Origin: DATDCV01 sp036524155
Lineage (GTDB): Bacteria; Verrucomicrobiota; Verrucomicrobiia; Limisphaerales; UBA8199
Assembly (NCBI GenBank): GCA_036524155.1
Contig: DATDCV010000494.1
Span: 1-25,978 of the forward strand
Direction: 5' to 3'
DNA length: 25,978 bases
A model generated the notes under the pieces. The model had not been told where the DNA came from. It saw only the letters and a program-made list of their open reading frames with translations, and ran no database searches. Positions within the stretch are counted from its first letter, which is position 1. Each line of letters opens with the position of its first letter. Position numbers and translations under genes: made by a program. Shown here in pieces: positions 1 to 7,927 of the stretch.

Positions 1-922
1 GAATGATGTTCAGTTTCGCGTCCGGCGCCGTGACACCCTCGGGCGCCTTCTTCGCCTGCACAACCTCTTTCCCGAACGCGCGGTTCCAATACAAAATCCC
101 CTCCGTTACCGCCTCGACATAGTTTGACGGGGTGTTTGCCGAGTAATGAAATACTATCGGCTGACGAATATCGAATCGGGCGATCCTGGCCGAAACCCGG
201 CCCGTGACCGGTTCGATTTTCCCTTCCGTCTCGAAATACTTCGTGTAGCGGGCATCCGCCACGCTGGGTTCTTTTGCCTCGCAGGCGCCTTGCTTGTACG
301 GCGACAGGAAATATCGCACCTCGAACCGTTGCTCCAGATTCTGGTCGCCCTGCCGGTTCCGAGCCTGAACGCTCTGCCGGATGATCAGCCGCCCTTCCTG
401 CTGCCGCATCTCGAACACGCGGCCTTCAGGCACTTCCAGCACCCGGTCACGCTCCGCCATGTCCAGCCCGCCCCCGGAAGTCCACGCCTGCGTGAACACC
501 CGCCGCATGCCGCGGTTGAAGTCCACCACCACTTCGTCCCGGTCCTGCCGCACGATCGCGAACGTTGCCAGCAACCGCCGCGCCGGCAAATCCTCCGTCA
601 CGACCAGGCCCTTGGTGGATTCATACATATCCACGCCGTCGGGAAACAACTCGAACCGCACAATCTTCGCCGCCAGCCCCGTGCTCGTCGCCGCATGCGC
701 CTGTGGAATAATCGAGGCCGTAAACAAATAATCCTTCCCGAAGCCACCTTTGGGAATCGCCAGCAAGAACTTGTCCGTCACCCGTAACTCGGGCGCCAGG
801 TCCGACGCGGCCGCAGCCTGCCCTGATTCGGCAGCCGCTGCGTAACTAAGAGTCGCCAGGCTGGGAAAAAGTGCCGCGCACAGCGTGAGGGCCGGCGCCA
901 GCCAAACACAGATTCGTTTCAT
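1..922 (-). CDS. Secreted zinc-dependent metalloprotease of the DUF5117/DUF4953 type, 5' part only
   Basis: The minus-strand frame is open from ATG at 922 to the left edge, giving 307 codons without a stop. The first ~30 residues form a signal peptide (MKRICVWLAP, hydrophobic core, then a small-residue stretch ending SYAAAAES), so the product is exported. The mature part contains LLAIPKGGFGKDYLFTASI, DEVVVDFNRGM, YFETEGKIEP and, near the cut, FHYSANTPSNYVEAVTEGI followed by YWNRAFG. That order matches my recollection of DUF5117-containing metalloproteases of Bacteroidota, Planctomycetota and Verrucomicrobiota. In that family the HEXXH zinc site lies in the later DUF4953 part, which would be outside the window, so catalysis cannot be checked here. 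The gene is divergent from the sigma factor gene. No clear Shine-Dalgarno sequence is visible. The frame and signal peptide are directly seen; the family assignment is recognition from motifs. Confidence 0.72.
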   Translation of the reverse strand, partial: MKRICVWLAPALTLCAALFPSLATLSYAAAAESGQAAAASDLAPELRVTDKFLLAIPKGGFGKDYLFTASIIPQAHAATSTGLAAKIVRFELFPDGVDMYESTKGLVVTEDLPARRLLATFAIVRQDRDEVVVDFNRGMRRVFTQAWTSGGGLDMAERDRVLEVPEGRVFEMRQQEGRLIIRQSVQARNRQGDQNLEQRFEVRYFLSPYKQGACEAKEPSVADARYTKYFETEGKIEPVTGRVSARIARFDIRQPIVFHYSANTPSNYVEAVTEGILYWNRAFGKEVVQAKKAPEGVTAPDAKLNII

Positions 923-1348
923 GTTCAGAGTCAAACAATGGCCGAGCGCCCCGCCCCGCGGCAAGCTCAAACCGGCCGGGCCTTTCCTCCGGCTCCCCTT
1001 TCCCAGGTAAGCAGCTTGTTCGACTCCAAGGCCGAGCGATTTCTTTGTTCGGCTGCGGAAACAACTCCTGGGCCGGCTGGTCACGGCCCGCTGCCGCCAC
1101 ATGCCGGGTCCGGGCGGCGGAGTCGGTTTCGAAAGGGTTGTTTGGAAAGATTTTCTGGAAAGATTTACTTGACTCGATCATTCGAATCACTCATAAATGC
1201 GCCAAGAACCAGATGAATGGCACCTGAAGGGTGCCGGGGGTCCAAGGACGACCTGCCACGAAGGCCGTCGGGCGCAACAAATCGTTAGAGAGATCCGCCT
1301 CTTATCAGGCGGTGCCAAGTTCTAATTTGCCGGGCATTCGAGTTGCCC
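923..1348. other. Divergent intergenic region between metalloprotease and ECF sigma genes
   Basis: No credible gene lies here; the short ORFs have arginine/proline-rich shadow-like compositions. Two small inverted repeats are visible. GGCACC (1219-1224) pairs with GGTGCC (1230-1235) around a 5-nt loop. CCGCCT (1295-1300) pairs with AGGCGG (1307-1312) around a 6-nt loop. Neither is followed by a T-run, so they are not ordinary intrinsic terminators. The second lies about 37 nt before the sigma factor ATG and could affect its mRNA leader. The 42-nt motif found before the kinase and three later genes is absent here. Confidence 0.5.
1169..1197 (+). promoter_or_regulatory. Candidate sigma70-type promoter for the ECF sigma gene
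   Basis: TTGACT (1169-1174), a 17-nt spacer and CATAAA (1192-1197) match the housekeeping -35/-10 pattern at 5/6 and 4/6 positions with ideal spacing. The element lies in an AT-richer pocket of the divergent gap and would give a leader of about 145 nt for the sigma gene. Assigned by eye only. Confidence 0.4.
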
Positions 1349-1960
1349 ATGAGACCGTCAGGTTCCATAGTTGGAGCGGATCCGTCGCGTTCCACGACCG
1401 ACCCAAGCACAAGCCAGGTCACACATCTGCTCGATGCGCTTGAAGGCGGCGACAACCAAGCCGCCGATAAATTGCTGGACCTGGTTTATTCTGAGTTGCG
1501 GAGACTCGCGGCGCAAAAATTGGCTGGGGAGCGGGCAGGACACACCCTGCAACCGACGGCGCTTGTTCATGAGGCCTGGCTGCGCCTGAATTGCGGCCAG
1601 GGCGCGCATTTCGCCAACCGCGCCCATTTCTTCGCCGTCGCGGCTGAGGCTATGCGTCGCATCCTGATCGACCGCGCTCGACGTCGGCTCGCTGCCAAGC
1701 GCGGACTCGGGGCAAACCCGGTGGACTTGGATATCATCGAAATTCCCGCGCCCGCAGGCGGCGATGATATGCTGCTGCAGCTCAATGAAGCTTTCGAAAA
1801 ATTCGCCGGGCTCCATCCGCGCAAAGCCGAAGTGGTTAAGCTTCGTTATTTCGTGGGCATGACTTTCGAGGAGACGGCTGCGGCGCTTGGCATCGCTGTC
1901 CCGACGGCCAAAAAATGGTGGACGTATGCCCGCGCCTGGCTCCGGGTGGAAATGGGGTAA
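1349..1960 (+). CDS. ECF-type RNA polymerase sigma factor, TIGR02999 (Sig-70_X6) family
   Basis: A 203-residue sigma factor that would direct RNA polymerase to a dedicated promoter set. Region 2 spans about residues 24-112 and contains the family signatures LQPTALVHEAWLRL and AEAMRRILIDRARRRLAAKRG. Region 4 (about 145-198) contains LRYFVGMTFEETAAALGI followed by the helix-turn-helix end VPTAKKWWTYARAWLRVEMG. Family members usually end in a similar ...RAWL...E... tail. ATG at 1349 is preferred; an in-frame TTG at 1343 would add two residues. No good Shine-Dalgarno sequence precedes either. The N-terminal 23 residues are Ser/Thr-rich (DPSRSTTDPSTSQ) and look unstructured. The gene lies 95 nt upstream of a membrane Ser/Thr kinase, an arrangement common for this sigma class in Planctomycetota and Verrucomicrobiota. 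No anti-sigma factor gene is adjacent, so the kinase is the likely sensory partner (inference). Confidence 0.92.
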   Translation: MRPSGSIVGADPSRSTTDPSTSQVTHLLDALEGGDNQAADKLLDLVYSELRRLAAQKLAGERAGHTLQPTALVHEAWLRLNCGQGAHFANRAHFFAVAAEAMRRILIDRARRRLAAKRGLGANPVDLDIIEIPAPAGGDDMLLQLNEAFEKFAGLHPRKAEVVKLRYFVGMTFEETAAALGIAVPTAKKWWTYARAWLRVEMG

Positions 1961-2018
1961 ATTCTCATCTCCTTCAGTTGGCTGGCCAGGCTGGTGCGAA
2001 TTATGAGCCACTATCAGA

Positions 2019-2060
2019 TATCCGATTTTCCTCCAGTTTCCGCATGTAAGAACAGATGAA
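2019..2060 (+). promoter_or_regulatory. 42-nt repeated motif, copy 1 (before and into the kinase start)
   Basis: This is the most diverged of four ungapped copies. It keeps TAT at its first bases, the TTT and CC positions of the pyrimidine block, the core GTTTCCGCATGTAAG, and the final ATGAA. It lacks the TTTTGTCCCC run seen in the others (here TTTTCCTCC). The final ATG is the kinase start codon at 2056. The core is read directly; a promoter or translational role is inference. Confidence 0.6.
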
Positions 2061-5000
2061 CAGCGAGCAACCGCGGGAGTCCTCGCCACAAGAGCGGGAG
2101 GCAACCTTGTTTGAAGCAGCACTCGACAAGAGCTGCGCCGAACGGGAGGCATTTCTGAAAGAGGCGGCAGGTGATGACGAGCAGTTGCAGTCGCGGCTCA
2201 AAGCCCTGCTCGCCGCGCATGAGCAGGAGGACGGCGCGCTGGCGGAGCCCGCCGAAGCGGTGCGGCACCTCAGGAAGCCCGACGGTCCAGATCCCTCGCC
2301 GGATGAAGCGGTGGGCCACACGGTCGGCCGGTACAAGCTGCTGGAGAAAATCGGCGAGGGCGGCTGCGGAGTCGTCTACGTCGCGGAACAGACTGAACCC
2401 GTCCGGCGGCGCGTCGCTCTTAAAGTGATCAAATTGGGCATGGACACCAAGGCGGTGGTGGCCCGTTTTGAGGCCGAGCGGCAGGCCCTGGCGCTGATGG
2501 ACCATCCAAATATCGCCAAGGTGTTCGATGCGGGCAGCACGGAGACCGGCCGTCCCTATTTCGTGATGGAACTGGTCTCGGGCGCCCGTGTCACCAATTA
2601 TTGCGACCAAAACAGGCTACCTACCCGGGACAGGCTCAAACTGTTCATCCAGGTCTGTCACGCCATCCAACACGCGCACCAGAAAGGAATCATCCACCGG
2701 GACATCAAGCCCTCCAACATCCTGGTCGCCGTGCAGGATGGAGTGCCGGATCCGAAAGTCATCGACTTCGGGATCGCCAAAGCCACCGAAGGGCGGCTCG
2801 CGGAGACGACGATCTATACCCAACTGCACCAACTCATTGGCACGCCGACGTATATGAGTCCGGAACAGGCCGACATGACGAGCGCGGACGTCGACACGCG
2901 GTCGGACATCTACAGCCTGGGCGTGCTGCTTTATGAGCTGCTGACGGGCCGAACGCCTTTTGACACTCAGGCGCTTCTGGCTGGGGGGATCGACGCCCTC
3001 CGGCGAACGATCCGGGAAACCGAGCCGATGCGGCCCTCGACGCGGTTGGCAACCCTTAAAGAGCAGGAGCTCACGATCGCAGCGAAGCGCCGCTCCGCGG
3101 AGCCGCCCAAGCTGATTTCTTTGCTCAAAGGCGACCTGGATTGGGTGGTGATGAGGTGCTTGGAAAAGGATCGGTCCAAGCGTTACGAGACGGCTAATGG
3201 TCTCGCGGCCGATCTCGAACGGCACCTGAGGAACGAACCTGTGGTGGCCCGTCCGCCCCGCAGAGTTTACCGTTTCCGGAAATCGCTTCAACGAAACAAG
3301 CTGTTCTACGCTGCCGGCGCCACGGTGATGATCGCGTTGGCGGGTGGGCTGGGTACGGCGGTGTATACGCTGAACGAAGAAAAGGCGTCTCGGCGGCGCG
3401 CCGAAACCGCCGAGCAAGACGAAGTCCGGCTGCGCCAACAATCCGACCGCCGGGAGGAAACCACACGCCGGAACCTCTATGCGGTGGACATGAATCTGGC
3501 TGAACTGGCGCTTCGGCGGGACAATTTCCACCGCGCGTCCGACCTCCTCGAGCGGCATCGCCCCGCGCCCAATCGTCCCGACCTGCGGCACTGGGAATGG
3601 CGTTATCTCTGGCAATTCTGTCGCGGCGATGAACACGTAACGTTGGGATACCACACCAATGTGGTGACCTGCATCGCCGTGGCTCCGGATGGCAAGCGGC
3701 TTGTGAGCGGCGGCTACGATGGCAACGTGCAACTGTGGGATCTGGCCTCCGGACAACTCATCGCGTCGGTAAAGCCTGCTGGAACGTACGGCGTGATATT
3801 CTCCCCAGACGGCAAGCGACTAGCCGCAGCCACCGAACACGGGGTCAGCGTATGGGAGAGCGACTCTTTGCGGCTGCTCGCCAGTCTGGACGTTGATCTT
3901 CCCATCCGTGCCCTGTCATTTATGTCGGACGATCAACGCCTCGCGTTTTTCCGCAAAGATGGAGTGATTCGCGTCTGGGACCTGGCAACCAACCACCCGG
4001 TCACGAATTTCCCCGGCACCAGACTCAGCAGCTCGCTCCGCGGCGCACTAGTCTTCTCGCCCCGGGGAGATCTCTTGGCGGTCGGCGAACAGAGCGGGCT
4101 AATCCGTCTGCTCGATCCTTTGACGGGTGCTGAAAAGGGCAGGCTTGTCGGTCACCATGATTCTGTCACCGGGCTGGCCTTCGCCCCGACAGGCCTGACG
4201 CTGGCCTCATCCAGTTGGGACCGCACGGCGCGGCTGTGGGACGTGGCCTCCCGGCAGGAAAAACTTGCGCTGACCAATCACACCGCTTGGGTGAGCAGCG
4301 TGGCATTTGCGCCTGACGGGTACACGCTCGCCACCTCCAGCGCGGACCAATCCATCCGGATTTGGGACGCTACCAGCGGAAGGCAGTTAGCCCTGCTAAA
4401 AGGACACCGCGGCGAAGTCCGGGCCGTGACATTCTCTCGGGACGGCCGCTACCTCATTTCGGGCGGCAAGGATGAAGCCATCAAAATCTGGCCGGCAGCA
4501 CAATCGCCGTCTCCCTCCATGACCAATGCGCTGCCGGAACGCGTCAACGTGCTGGCGCTTTCACCCGATGGCCGTTACGTCGCGCTCCTCACGGCTGATC
4601 ACAGGCTTACTTTAGGTGATCCTGTTACCCGCCAGCCCCTGTGGCAACTAACCCAGAAAGGGGGCCATTTCAGTGCTCTCGCTTTTGCGCCGTGGGAACC
4701 GATCCTGGCTACAGGCGACAGCCTCGGCCGGATCGAGTTCCTGGATGTCAGTACGGGGCGCCAGCTCCGTCAATTCACCGCGCACACCAACGGCATCGTC
4801 CGCCTTCACTTCTCGGCGGACGGCCGCAGTCTCTGTTCTCTGGATCAACTCGCCATCTACAAACGTTGGGATATTGGCACCGGCTTCGAGGACGCCTCGG
4901 GTCAACTCTCTGAGCCGCCGTACGACTTGCTGGGAGTCGATTTCTCGTCCGATCACCACCGTCTGGTCTTCGCCAGCCATGGCAGACTACATGTGCTTTC

Positions 5001-5493
5001 TTTAGGCGCAACGAACGAACCGTTCCTTTTTCCTCTCCAAAAGGATTATGTCCATTGGGCGGCCTTTGCTCCGGATGGCCGACACGCAGCCACTGCCGCG
5101 GAGGACGGTACCGCTCGGCTGTGGGATACGGCCGGCCCGACTCAACCGGTCGTCCTGCACGGCCATCGTCTGGGCATCTACGTGGTTGCGTTCTCGCCCG
5201 ATGGTCGCCGCCTGCTTTCGGGCGGTGGCGAAAATGATGTCAAATTGTGGGACCTGGAGAGCGGGCAGGAAGTCTTTCCACTCGAGCCGACGTGGTCCCC
5301 GGAAGAAACTTCCCGCGTAAGCCAGCTCGGCTTCTCCCCCGATGGCGACACGGTATGGGTCATCAATGGTAATTTACGCTGGCAGCTCTGGCACGCGCCA
5401 TCTTTTGAAGAAATCTTCGCCGCCGAACAGAAGCCAGATGGGGCACAGCCACGAGCTCCACCGCTGACCACGCGGTATTCTCTGCCTCGCTGA
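2056..5493 (+). CDS. Membrane Ser/Thr protein kinase with C-terminal WD40 beta-propeller repeats
   Basis: 1145 residues. Residues 12-57 (ATLFEAALDK..., LLAAHE) are the short helical N-terminus typical of sigma-linked kinases. The kinase domain (about 91-395) has a complete active site: glycine loop IGEGGCGVV (99-107), Lys123 in ALK, HRDIKPSN (214-221), DFG (237-239) and SPE (268-270). A hydrophobic segment at about 416-437 is the single membrane span. A charged coiled-coil stretch (about 441-475) follows, then RHWEWRYLW (511-519), a linker common in these kinases. From about 525 to 1120 there are WD40 units with VAPDGKRLVSGGYDGNVQLWD-like endings, probably enough for two propellers. The WD40 part is predicted to lie outside the cytoplasm and may sense a ligand or bind a partner. 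The start is fixed by the upstream motif, whose ATG is the start codon. It probably forms a signalling unit with the sigma factor 95 nt upstream; whether it phosphorylates that factor is unknown. Confidence 0.94.
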   Translation: MNSEQPRESSPQEREATLFEAALDKSCAEREAFLKEAAGDDEQLQSRLKALLAAHEQEDGALAEPAEAVRHLRKPDGPDPSPDEAVGHTVGRYKLLEKIGEGGCGVVYVAEQTEPVRRRVALKVIKLGMDTKAVVARFEAERQALALMDHPNIAKVFDAGSTETGRPYFVMELVSGARVTNYCDQNRLPTRDRLKLFIQVCHAIQHAHQKGIIHRDIKPSNILVAVQDGVPDPKVIDFGIAKATEGRLAETTIYTQLHQLIGTPTYMSPEQADMTSADVDTRSDIYSLGVLLYELLTGRTPFDTQALLAGGIDALRRTIRETEPMRPSTRLATLKEQELTIAAKRRSAEPPKLISLLKGDLDWVVMRCLEKDRSKRYETANGLAADLERHLRNEPVVARPPRRVYRFRKSLQRNKLFYAAGATVMIALAGGLGTAVYTLNEEKASRRRAETAEQDEVRLRQQSDRREETTRRNLYAVDMNLAELALRRDNFHRASDLLERHRPAPNRPDLRHWEWRYLWQFCRGDEHVTLGYHTNVVTCIAVAPDGKRLVSGGYDGNVQLWDLASGQLIASVKPAGTYGVIFSPDGKRLAAATEHGVSVWESDSLRLLASLDVDLPIRALSFMSDDQRLAFFRKDGVIRVWDLATNHPVTNFPGTRLSSSLRGALVFSPRGDLLAVGEQSGLIRLLDPLTGAEKGRLVGHHDSVTGLAFAPTGLTLASSSWDRTARLWDVASRQEKLALTNHTAWVSSVAFAPDGYTLATSSADQSIRIWDATSGRQLALLKGHRGEVRAVTFSRDGRYLISGGKDEAIKIWPAAQSPSPSMTNALPERVNVLALSPDGRYVALLTADHRLTLGDPVTRQPLWQLTQKGGHFSALAFAPWEPILATGDSLGRIEFLDVSTGRQLRQFTAHTNGIVRLHFSADGRSLCSLDQLAIYKRWDIGTGFEDASGQLSEPPYDLLGVDFSSDHHRLVFASHGRLHVLSLGATNEPFLFPLQKDYVHWAAFAPDGRHAATAAEDGTARLWDTAGPTQPVVLHGHRLGIYVVAFSPDGRRLLSGGGENDVKLWDLESGQEVFPLEPTWSPEETSRVSQLGFSPDGDTVWVINGNLRWQLWHAPSFEEIFAAEQKPDGAQPRAPPLTTRYSLPR

Positions 5494-5565
5494 ACTGACC
5501 GAGACCGGAATCAACCTCGTTGTTCCTCGGGCGCCAGCGTTTGCCGCACCGGGATCAATTCGGCG

Positions 5566-5607
5566 TATACCTTTTGTCCCCGCTTTCCGCATGTAAGGGT
5601 AAATGAA
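5566..5607 (+). promoter_or_regulatory. 42-nt repeated motif, copy 2 (before the HYR-domain gene)
   Basis: It reads TATACCTTTTGTCCCC, then the core CTTTCCGCATGTAAG, then GGTAAATGAA. Aligned without gaps to copies at 2019, 7846 and 13073. Immediately upstream is CGGCG, comparable to TCGCG and TCACG before copies 3 and 4. The terminal ATG (5603) opens a 9-codon leader ORF, and the next gene starts 43 nt further on. It fills the centre of the only gap between the kinase and HYR genes, where a promoter is expected. Confidence 0.75.
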
Positions 5608-5632
5608 CCAATTCACAAGCAACCCTGAATAG
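5603..5632 (+). CDS. Putative leader peptide MNQFTSNPE
   Basis: The ATG at the end of the repeated motif opens a 9-residue ORF ending in TAG at 5630. It is out of frame with the downstream HYR gene at 5646, which has its own ribosome site (AGAAGGG). AAGGG just before this ATG could serve as its own ribosome site. A related MNR- leader follows copy 3, and an MNR start follows copy 4. It may be a translated leader, or a by-product of a promoter motif that ends in ATGAA. Confidence 0.35.
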   Translation: MNQFTSNPE

Positions 5633-5645
5633 AAGGGAAACAATT

Positions 5646-7601
5646 ATGAAAAGCCTCAAAGCGCCTGTGATTCATTTAGCTGGAACGGCACCAACGATTT
5701 GGATGGCCATCGCCGTCGCCTTCGGCCTTGCCAGCCTGCCGGCTCAGGCACAGCCCCCGCTGGCGATTACCTGCCCCACGGATTTCAGCGTCTGGACTTG
5801 TGCCACCAATCCCGTTATGGTCAGCTATCCGCCGCCCACCGTAACGGGGAGTTGCCCGGGTATAACCACTAACTGCACCCCGCGCTCCGGCACCTTCTTC
5901 CCTGTGGGAGTAACCACCGTGACGTGCGAGGCTACGAACTCCTGCGGTGAACACGCTGCGTGCACGTTTACGATCACGGTACTGTCGGATACCAACCCGC
6001 CGACGCTGGTCGTCCCTTCGGGCGGCAACCTCGGCTGCAACCCTGCGGTCATCCCAGACGAAAGGATTCTGCTGTCACAAATCGTGGTCACCGATAACCG
6101 CTGCGTGCTGCTGACGAACGTAACCCACTCGGATATCACCACCGGTTGCACTTCGTTCAGGACTTTCTATATCACCGCCTTTGATTGCTGCTCCAATTCG
6201 GTCAGCGCGAGTGTGGTTTATACGTGGACCGTGGACACCACGCCCCCCAGCATCGTCTGCCCGTCCAATTTGGTCGTGGCCGCCACGTCCAGCAATGGCG
6301 CGGTTGTCACCTTCACGGTCGCGGCCACTGACAACTGTGACCCCAAGCCCACTGTCACTTCCACGCCCGTGTCCGGCTCGGTGTTCCCAATCGGCACGAA
6401 CACTGTCGTCTGCGCGGCGCTGGATGCTTGCGGCAACAGCAACAGTTGCAGCTTTACAGTCACGGTTGTGCCTGTGCCCAGGTTGGTGTCGGTCGGGAGC
6501 GCCGACGGCACGACCATCGGCGTGCGGTTCGACATGGAACTGGACCGGGTTTCGGCTGAGACCCTCGGCAATTACACCTTCGACACCTGGAGTCCCCAGG
6601 ATCCTTGGGTGCAGATCCGCCCCAACGGCCGAGAGGTGGAACTGACGCTCGACCAAGCGCTGCCCGCTCAAGCAGCCTTCAGCATCACGGCCTCAAACAT
6701 TTCGGGCAGGGGTTATATGTGGCCCGGCTTACCGCCCCTGGCCAACGGCCAGGCCAGCGGGCGGGTGCTGCGGTTTAAGACGGTGGGCATCTATGACGAT
6801 CCCAACTTACGCAGCGACGTTTTCACCTGTGATAACCAAACGTTGGAATTGACCGGGGGCGGCGGCGCGGCGTGGCTCACGTTCCCGATTGGCCCAACAA
6901 CGGCGGACAATATCGCCCTTACCTACCGCACATTGACCGGGGATTTCGATGTCGCGGCGCGCGTGGGATTTCCGGTCGTTGATGGGTCCAACGCCCTCGG
7001 CGGACTGATGGTGCGTGATTCGCTCGCGTCCACGAGCCGGATGGCGGCGCTGGTATTCGACCCGTTTCTAGCCAAAGGCATCTGGCTCGTCCGCTCCAAC
7101 GACGGCGGCGCCGTGCAGGTGCAGGGCGAAGCGCCGCTGGACGCCTACGGCGTTTGGAATTGGATGCGCCTCCGGCGAGCAGGCGACACGCTCACAGGCT
7201 TCACCAGCACGAACGGTTTTGATTGGAGCGTCTTCGCGTACATCAATCTCCCCTTGAGGGAGCGCGCGCTGGTGGGCTTTGCGGTCGGCTCCAGCCAGGC
7301 GGGCGAAGTGGCCAGCAGCATCATACCGCAGTTCCAGTACCGAAATTATTACCTGCGAGTGATACCGCTGCCCCCAGGGAGGTTCGGCTTTTCGTGGTAC
7401 GGCCCCGCGACAGTGGAAGAGACGCAGAGCGTGTACCCGCCATATCCCTTTTGGTCACCCTCCGCTGTTTCCGTGGAGCAGAACGCGGACGAGCGCTGGG
7501 TGATGTTCGAGCACCCGTTCCCAATGGATGTTTCAAGCCGGTTCTTTCGGGTACAACCCGCTCCCACGACCAACCAACTGTATTTCCCGTTGAGGAAGTA
7601 A
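5646..7601 (+). CDS. Secreted HYR-domain surface protein with a lectin-like C-terminal region
   Basis: 651 residues with a signal peptide; the probable cleavage is after AQA at about residue 36. Two HYR (hyalin repeat) domains are clear. The first (about 38-113) carries SGTFFPVGVTTVTCEATNSC. The second (about 197-275) carries SGSVFPIGTNTVVCAALDAC. A cysteine-rich stretch (about 118-196) lies between them. Residues 277-378 (VSVGSADGTTIGVRFDMELD) resemble an Ig-like bacterial surface domain. Residues 385-565 (LTGDFDVAARV, GGLMVRDSLA, NWMRLRRAGDTLTGF) resemble a laminin-G/DUF1349-like jelly roll that often binds carbohydrate. The C-terminus RFFRVQPAP then LYFPLRK is a style common in verrucomicrobial exported proteins. 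Its ribosome site AGAAGGG precedes the ATG. No catalytic motif is visible; adhesion or glycan binding is the likely role (inference). It is preceded by copy 2 of the 42-nt motif. Confidence 0.85.
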   Translation: MKSLKAPVIHLAGTAPTIWMAIAVAFGLASLPAQAQPPLAITCPTDFSVWTCATNPVMVSYPPPTVTGSCPGITTNCTPRSGTFFPVGVTTVTCEATNSCGEHAACTFTITVLSDTNPPTLVVPSGGNLGCNPAVIPDERILLSQIVVTDNRCVLLTNVTHSDITTGCTSFRTFYITAFDCCSNSVSASVVYTWTVDTTPPSIVCPSNLVVAATSSNGAVVTFTVAATDNCDPKPTVTSTPVSGSVFPIGTNTVVCAALDACGNSNSCSFTVTVVPVPRLVSVGSADGTTIGVRFDMELDRVSAETLGNYTFDTWSPQDPWVQIRPNGREVELTLDQALPAQAAFSITASNISGRGYMWPGLPPLANGQASGRVLRFKTVGIYDDPNLRSDVFTCDNQTLELTGGGGAAWLTFPIGPTTADNIALTYRTLTGDFDVAARVGFPVVDGSNALGGLMVRDSLASTSRMAALVFDPFLAKGIWLVRSNDGGAVQVQGEAPLDAYGVWNWMRLRRAGDTLTGFTSTNGFDWSVFAYINLPLRERALVGFAVGSSQAGEVASSIIPQFQYRNYYLRVIPLPPGRFGFSWYGPATVEETQSVYPPYPFWSPSAVSVEQNADERWVMFEHPFPMDVSSRFFRVQPAPTTNQLYFPLRK

Positions 7602-7845
7602 TCAGACACAATCAATGAAAGCAAGGCGAGCCTGGCGGACACCCATCCGGGCTACCCTAGGACTCGCGGGTATCGATTCCAGCGATGGCGATGCGTGCAT
7701 TGGTGAAGAACTGCAATATCCAGATTCGGCTGCACCGCGCAGACCGCGCAGGGTCGGAGCATACCAAACCCAGGAGTCTCGATTCTGCTGAGGCTTGTGT
7801 TCCCTGAGCAGGGAGTTGTCTCGCGTTCGCGCGATTATTTTCGCG
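7602..7845. other. Intergenic stretch between HYR and LGFP genes
   Basis: Together with the motif and leader that follow, this makes a 326-nt gap before the LGFP gene. A 58-codon frame (ATG 7615 to TGA 7789) is arginine-rich, lacks a convincing ribosome site and resembles nothing I recognise, so it is not called. Just before the motif, short CGCG palindromic clusters occur (7822-7846, TCGCGTTCGCGCGA and then TTTTCGCG). They could be a protein-binding site or chance in a GC-rich genome. No terminator with a T-run was found. Confidence 0.4.
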
Positions 7846-7887
7846 TATACTTTTTGTCCCCCGTTTACGCATGTGAGGATAAATGAA
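7846..7887 (+). promoter_or_regulatory. 42-nt repeated motif, copy 3 (before the LGFP-repeat gene)
   Basis: It reads TATACTTTTTGTCCCC, then CGTTTACGCATGTGAG, then GATAAATGAA. It is nearly identical to copy 4 at 13073 and aligns without gaps to copies 1 and 2. GAGG lies 4 nt before the terminal ATG (7883), so the end of the motif could serve as ribosome site plus start codon. The upstream bases TTCGCG are shared in part with copies 2 and 4. Confidence 0.78.
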
Positions 7888-7921
7888 TCGATCCATAACC
7901 AGTCTTGATCGAAAGGAATGA
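7883..7921 (+). CDS. Putative leader peptide MNRSITSLDRKE
   Basis: A 12-residue ORF begins at the ATG ending motif copy 3, with GAGG 4 nt upstream, and stops at TGA 7919-7921. It is in frame with the LGFP gene (ATG 7928) but separated from it by that stop. The stop overlaps the AAGGAATGA region that also serves as ribosome site for the LGFP gene, so ribosomes finishing the leader could restart on the gene. It starts MNR like the in-frame extension at 13110. Translation is not demonstrated. Confidence 0.38.
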   Translation: MNRSITSLDRKE

Positions 7922-7927
7922 GAGAGC

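Noticed and set aside
146..787. 213-codon plus-strand ORF at the left end
   Set aside because: It is a shadow of the minus-strand metalloprotease, which has a signal peptide and family motifs; the plus-strand product is His/Arg/Pro-rich and motif-free.
1231..1443. Short plus-strand ORF overlapping the sigma gene start
   Set aside because: It overlaps the sigma gene in another frame, with no recognisable features or ribosome site.
1358..2152. 264-codon minus-strand ORF opposite the sigma gene
   Set aside because: It lies antisense to a well-supported sigma factor, and its composition is typical of a GC-rich shadow frame.
2617..3756. 379-codon minus-strand ORF
   Set aside because: It is fully antisense to the kinase domain, whose catalytic motifs are intact.
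7615..7791. 58-codon plus-strand frame between the HYR and LGFP genes
   Set aside because: It is arginine-rich, without a convincing ribosome site or family resemblance.
7866..7883. Sigma70 promoter inside the 42-nt motif (TTGTCC with GATAAA)
   Set aside because: TTGTCC and GATAAA are 18 nt apart in copies 3 and 4, but copy 1 lacks both while keeping the GCATGT core, so the conserved core rather than this pair is likely the recognised part.
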